Assembly: GCA_034770075.1 (NCBI GenBank)
Contig: CM068384.1
Span: 102,731,613 to 102,795,612 of the forward strand
Length of the DNA: 64,000 nt
Direction of reading: 5' to 3'
Source: Aralia elata
Taxonomy: Eukaryota; Streptophyta; Magnoliopsida; Apiales; Araliaceae
In this document: piece by piece, positions 59,068 through 64,000 of the stretch
How the letters are laid out: every line of letters starts with the position of its first letter
How positions within the stretch are numbered: the stretch's first letter is position 1
Program-made: the position numbers and the translations under genes
Notes under the pieces: model-generated
Database searches by the model: none
What the model was told of the DNA's origin: nothing
Seen by the model: the letters and a program-made list of their open reading frames with translations, nothing else

Positions 59068-59882
59068 AAGATAGTATCAGAGTCTAGGTTATGATTCTGT
59101 AGATTACTTTTAAATTTGACCTATGAGTTATGGGTAAATCACTAAGTAGACGTATGAGTTTGTTTCGATTTAGTTCTCTATTTGGTTTGTTTGATTTTAA
59201 CAAGTTGTCGTTCTCTTTTTGATTTGTAATTGATTTGAGAGAAGTGAGATAATTTGTCAATGTTATTATTATTATTATGCGATGGAGTAATATTATTAGC
59301 ATAAAGCTATATTTTGTACGGTTAAGAAATGATCTTACGATTATGATATTAATATTTGTATCAACAAGTATTTGATATTGGAGAATTATTTGTTAAAATT
59401 ATTTTGTTTATCTAATGTCCTTATAGTTTTGCATGAATAAATATAAATAAAATAATTTAATTGTTAGATCTTAGTCATATGCAGAACATGAACTTTTTAC
59501 GAATCAAAGATAATTTTAAATATTTTTAGTATTCGAACTGTATTATCGATTTAGAGAAATTTATGTATTTTGAATGATGTTTCGAAGAGAACGTTTGCAA
59601 GAATGAAAATCAAGGAAATTGAGTAGGGTCACACAGGTAGTGGAACGTGTGATTTAATTCTAAACGAGGCGAAGAACTTTACCAGGATTTGACGTGGTAG
59701 GTGACGAATCGTCTACAGGTACATAGATAATTACGTGGACCGATGGACTTACCAACCTTGATCGTTTCAAAGGCGATGCTATGTATTAACTAAAATTTAT
59801 AAATAATTATTCAATTTTAATAAAAATAAAACTTTTACAGCTTATTTGAATTCTGACGGAATTATTTTTAAGAGTGAGGTAA
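59068..59882 (+). other. element D internal region
   Basis: About 0.8 kb without coding. PBS-like TAGTATCAGAGT at 59072-59083 (Met-tRNA site with TGG changed to TAG). Near the 3' end, TTCTGACGGAATT then AAGAGTGAGGTAA (about 59868-59882) resembles the 3' motif and PPT of T1. Confidence 0.65.
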
Positions 59883-61335
59883 TGAAATACCCTCAATTTT
59901 TTTTAAAATCAAATAAATAATTATGTCAAATTATGTGGGCGAATGATAATTAGTGGATTCTTATGGTGCATTAAATTACTAATAAAAAAATTATTATGAA
60001 AGCATGTGAATGGATTTTTATTATATATGTTGTACTACCTGAATTATATGTACGTATATGAATTCAATGTATTCATCCTTTAAAGCAATTAGCAAAGATA
60101 GTGGAATATTAATCAAAAGAAGATGAAACGGTTGGAGAGGAAAAGATAAAGAAAGAAAAGAATAAAAATACCTCGCCCAACCTATTTCCCATTCCATCCT
60201 CTCGGCAACTCGACATAGAGAGAGAGGGGGAGAGAAAATTTATATTAATTAAATAATAAAAGGTACGTTGAAAATTGAGAAAAAGAAGACTAGAAGGCAA
60301 AAGTTTAATTTGGCTGTGATCATCACTTTCAAACCTTTCATCTGTCAACCTTTTCTACTTTTTCTCTCTTTTCTCTCTCTTACATATATCCAACCCAACA
60401 AAGTTTTCTTTTTTATCTCTCTCACTTTTCTTTCTCATATCACTTATGCATACAAAAGAATGAAAGAAGCGCATCAGATAGAGAGATTTGAGAATGGAAA
60501 GCTCAAGCAGTTTATTGAAGGTAAAAGAAAGAGGAAGCGAACTGAGTTAGGTATGTATATTTATTTTCTTTTATATTAATGTAATCAATTGTTTTGGTTC
60601 AAAAGGAATTATAGACTCAATTGAATTGATAAGTAGAATAAAACATGCTAGTAATTAAAATTGTAAAAGTCGTATTCTAATTTTGATAACTAAAGTGGAC
60701 AATATATAGAATGATGGAGATAAGAATTAATTTAATAAATTAAGTTATGGACCTATATGTTGGATCCTGAATGCATATTTTATAATCAATACTATATACC
60801 TATATATGTGTAATATGTCTATACATTTTGTCAAGCATGTTGGTAAAGAATTGATGATGCATAAAATTCACCAAATCATGACTTTTACAATTTCCTTTTG
60901 AATAAGGCATCAGTACTATGTAAAATAATTTTATTAAATTTATGAAAGCTTGAATTCTATTAAGTTAATGGATTTTAGGTATCAACATGTGATTTCTTTA
61001 AGCTGCATGTATAATTAATGTATTTGTGAGATTTATGACATGATTCTATATAGTACACAAAATTGGAAGAATTGATGTTGGTAATGTATTATATTATTAT
61101 TATTATTATATAAAAACTAAATTATTAATTTATTATTATATGCTTGCACATGTAGTAGTACTATGTATGGAATTAATAACGAAGTTTTACAGATTGTGGT
61201 GAAACATTATATTTGGTTTTATAATTATAAGTTACTTCTTGATACAAGTTTAAGTGTTAATATACTTACATATATGTATGCTTTCTGGAGTAAATATGTA
61301 TGTTGTATTATGTGTGTGTGTGTGTGTGTGTGTAT
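59883..61335 (+). repeat. element D right LTR, truncated
   Basis: Starts TGAAATACC and follows the left LTR through the empty MULE site (about 60386), the exon-like ORF (60460-60557) and a (TG)n run, then ends at the pararetrovirus junction. Confidence 0.8.
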
Positions 61336-61550
61336 CTGAATAAACTATTCATCCTTTTCTTCAAAAATTATTTTCATTATTACTTTGTTCGGAAGTCACC
61401 TAACTTACTATAGTCCACTGTGTTCGTGTGTCTTTGGCCTAGGTAAGTCCCAGAGTGAGGGCAGTGTATGGCAGTTGACTGTAGAACATAGGTATCAGTC
61501 TACTTAAGGTAAGAGGGTATGTATGAAAGAACTTAGTAATTTGAAATTAA
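61336..61550 (+). other. pararetroviral leader-like segment
   Basis: Non-coding, between the LTR junction and the first coding similarity. ATAGGTATCAGTCTAC (about 61488) resembles a degenerate Met-tRNA primer site, weakly supported. Confidence 0.4.
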
Positions 61551-62565
61551 TTTAGAATAATAAGAACGAATAGGTTATTTGGGTCTGATTCTTCAGACAG
61601 TTCTAGGTCAGCCTTACCACTTGTCCTAGATATTGTTAATCAAGAAAAACATAGTTATGAAAATATTAGTCAAGCTCTTAGTAATTGGAACATACCTAGA
61701 GTATCTCCAAAAGATATTTACAAGTCAACCTCTACTGATAATTTCAAAACAGATTATAATATTAAAACTGTTGAAAAGGTTTATGCATTAATAAAGAGTA
61801 CGAAAATTGTAGTCTTTTAACCTCTGATGTTATTAAAAAATACAGAAAAAAGAGATACAATTTTAATCATATAGGAACGATTCAAGTTGCAGTAAAACCA
61901 TTGAATATTAAAGGAATTAATTCAAGCATTTATTTGTATCTTCGCGATGCAAGATTTCTTAATTATTTCCCTAGTATAATAGGCATTATGGAGTCAAGTC
62001 TGCATAATGGTCCTATTCATTTTAATTATTTTCCTGACCTCACTTTAAGTCTAACAGATCCAAATTTGTTAAAGGCATTAACTTTGAATATTAAAACATC
62101 TGATGAAATTACTCAAATGATTGAAGGATCACAAGGCTTTAACTTTAATTTACAGAATCTATGATAAAATAATGAAAACTAATTTAAATGTTCATGCTCT
62201 TAATAAGAGTCCTAAGGGTCAAACTATTTTGATTCAAAGTAGTACTAATGATGCTAATATTCAGATTCCAAGAACAATTCTTTGAAAATATATTACTTTA
62301 CCTAGTCAGTGGACTTTGCCCACTGAGGTCCCTCAAAGACCAGTAACAAACAATTTATTGAATATTGAAAATGTTATACAATTTTCATATGGTACTGTAC
62401 AAATTAACTTTGAACGTACCAAAAGACCCCTAGTAATTGAAGAATTTGCTAGTTCTTCAGCTTCATTTGTAGCTCCTTTCAAAAGGGATACATAAATACT
62501 TAGTAGCATCTCTATTCAAGATATTAAGTTAAAGGGTATTTTAAATGAAGGTTAAACCAGTCATC
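61551..62565 (+). pseudogene. pararetroviral movement-protein region, broken
   Basis: Similarity to the 30K-type movement protein of caulimovirids, which modifies plasmodesmata for cell-to-cell spread. Landmarks: NQEKHSYENISQALSNWNIP (about 61640), GTIQVAVKPLNIKGI (about 61880), LHNGPIHFNYFPDL (about 62000), LPSQWTLPTEVPQRP (about 62300). Breaks: frameshift near 61800, TAA 61818-61820 in the first frame, frameshift near 62150, TGA 62284-62286, TAA near 62493 and 62553. No functional product is possible. Confidence 0.78.
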
Positions 62566-63239
62566 CCTACTACACCACTAATGAATCTATAAATGATGAG
62601 CCGTCGTCGCCTACGCAAACAGATTTTGAAGCACCTATTAATCATCAATTAAGAGTCATCACTAAAGAATTCAAACTTGATTGGGATTATCTTGTAGATG
62701 ATTTCAATTCAAAAATTAATAAAAATAACAGACATATTTCCCGTGCTAATCACGCGGAAAAAGAACGTGATAAAATAGTTAATAGATGGAAAAGATTTAT
62801 ACGAGATGAAAAAATAAATATTATATTTTTAATTGGTATGAAAAATACCGTGGTAAGTGTAATATTTTAACTAAGAATCAATGCATCAAAGAAGATAAGT
62901 CAAAAGTTTCATCTAGTCATCCTCCAGTTGAAACTATAATTTTGCCTATTAAAAATACTTTGGTAGTTGCCAGTCCTTTTAAAATTTTAGACGGTAATAA
63001 AGATGAAAAGAAAATTATTGAACAAAATAATTTCACTAATCAATACTTAGTAACTATAGGCAAACAATTCGATAAAATTGAAGAGAAATTTGATGAAACT
63101 ATTATTCAAAATCCAAATAGTAAGATAGAACAACCTTTACTAAAATTACCTGAAAATAGGCAAGGTTTAGGTCTGCCTAATAAAGATGACCAAGTCACCA
63201 AACATTTAAGTAAGCTTTTTAAAAAAAATTAAAAGAAAG
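62566..63239 (+). pseudogene. pararetroviral linker / capsid N-terminal region, broken
   Basis: A charged, Asn/Lys-rich stretch in at least two frames: FKLDWDYLVDDFNSKINKNN near 62670, then ILPIKNTLVVASPFKI to KHLSKLFKKN (62942-63232). It lies between movement and capsid regions, as in polyprotein-type caulimovirids. No catalytic motif. Frame changes near 62830 and 63232. Confidence 0.65.
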
Positions 63240-64000
63240 AGTTGAGCCCAACACTATTGCTACTATTCCCGGTACTATTGCTACAATTGACCAAGTTAGC
63301 AATAACAGTTCTGAGTCAAGTGTTGAGTTAGAGTCTGACTTAACTACAAATAGTAATCACACTATCATTGACCAATTAAATAAATTAATGTTTAGTCATT
63401 CTAGACATACTCCTCCAATTTTTCAATTTGAAGAGAGAAATCTAGATAATCAATTTTCTGTATCATCTAATAAAATTTGTGAATGGAACATTGATGGATT
63501 TAGTGAACAAGAAATATTAAACAAATTAAATCATATGTCTATGGTCGCTAAAAGTTATATCACTAATTATAATAATTTAGCTCAATCAGATATAGTTGAA
63601 TTATTAGTTAGTGGTTTCACTGGTATTCATATGTCTTGGTAGGAAAAACACCTAACGGAAGACACTAGAGTATCAATTACTCATGCCATTCAACGTGATG
63701 ATGATGGCAATCCAATCCTTAATGAAGAAATCGGCGTCGGTCCACTTGATGGAGTAAATACTTTAATATTTACCATAATAAAATATTTTATCGGTACTCC
63801 TAGTAATATTACTGAAAGAATTCATGATCAGCTTAGTAATCTTACTTGTCCCACTCTAAGTGATTTTAGATGGTACAAAGCTGTTTTTACTTCTCGAGTC
63901 ATGATGAGAAATGATAGTAATAAACCATTTTGGAAAGAAAAATTTGTTAATGGTTTACCTAATCTATTTGCTCATAAAATTAGAGAAGAACTTAGTAAAG
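63240..64000 (+). pseudogene. pararetroviral capsid region, one stop, cut by window end
   Basis: One frame from VEPNTIATIPG to the window end, interrupted by TAG at 63640-63642. Landmarks typical of caulimovirid capsid: WNIDGFSEQEILNKLNHM (about 63485), TERIHDQLSNLTCPTL (about 63815) and KPFWKEKFVNGLPNLFAHK (about 63920). The Cys/His knuckle expected further on lies beyond the window. Confidence 0.78.

Larger units (their letters stand above)
35190..61335 (+). mobile_element. element D: non-autonomous LTR retrotransposon
   Basis: Left LTR 35190-59067 (interrupted by a MULE), PBS-like site 59072-59083, short internal region 59068-59882, PPT-like site, right LTR 59883-61335 truncated by pararetroviral DNA. 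LTR starts TGTAATACC and TGAAATACC align, followed by ATAATTATGTCAAATTATG in both; over about 1.4 kb the copies match with many small differences, so D is older than T2 and the Tat element. With only about 0.8 kb internal, non-coding DNA it depended on other elements. The 5 bp before the left LTR are GATAT; the right end is lost. Confidence 0.78.
61336..64000 (+). mobile_element. endogenous pararetrovirus (Caulimoviridae-like), decayed, partial
   Basis: From the junction after (TG)n to the window end. Order: short non-coding leader, movement-protein region, linker, capsid region, all plus strand with stops and frameshifts. RT and protease would lie beyond the window. Movement protein followed closely by capsid resembles petuvirus- and florendovirus-type genomes; the genus is not decided. 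Long-integrated and inactive here. Confidence 0.82.

Overview
The window is repeat-dominated nuclear DNA of a flowering plant, probably a eudicot; the species cannot be named from it. The signs are long Ty3/gypsy LTRs with plant-type primer-binding sites, a Copia relic, MULE- and hAT-type DNA transposons, fold-back MITEs, a decayed caulimovirid (pararetrovirus) copy, and one plant-specific DC1 zinc-finger gene. Everything was read by eye. LTR boundaries rest on TG...CA ends, matching target-site duplications (TSDs), PBS and PPT.

Layout. (1) 1-703: Copia RT/RNase H relic (minus strand), cut by element T1. (2) 704-12508: T1, a Tekay-like chromovirus with a 4.1-kb 5' LTR, an extra coiled-coil ORF before gag, a gag-pol broken by stops and a frameshift, and a truncated 3' LTR. 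(3) 12509-14500: AT-rich DNA with four fold-back elements, three lying in or against (TA)n runs. (4) 14500-18302: mostly non-coding, with a decayed E/K-rich ORF and an intact DC1-domain gene (15876-16532, minus), the only likely host gene. (5) 18303-34842: a small non-autonomous hAT element (TSD CTAGTTAC) later hit twice, by a gypsy element now reduced to a solo LTR (18311-21598, TSD GTTAC, exactly at the hAT edge) and by the nearly intact Tekay-like element T2 (22160-34620, minus, TSD TTTTG). (6) 35190-61335: a four-level nest. A non-autonomous LTR element (D) carries a MULE in its left LTR (35700-56345); the MULE carries a non-coding LARD with 3.5-kb LTRs (36830-55847, TSD GTTTT); the LARD carries a young Tat-lineage element (40747-50292, TSD ATGAC) whose LTRs differ at only two positions seen by eye. 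(7) 61336-64000: a decayed endogenous pararetrovirus (movement protein, linker, start of the capsid region), running off the window end.

The only mobile elements with near-complete coding are T2 (one late frameshift before the chromodomain) and the Tat element (one gag stop, one integrase frameshift). The Tat element also carries a three-exon antisense gene. Most of the in-frame stops are explicable by C-to-T changes, as expected for methylated, silenced repeats.

Most unusual: the spliced antisense gene with consistent intron phases; the extra ORF of T1; a 3' LTR half (hairpin plus lysine-rich reading frame) shared by four otherwise different LTR families; the hAT TSD split by a solo LTR; and a pararetrovirus junction exactly where a sister LTR carries a (TG)n(TA)n microsatellite.
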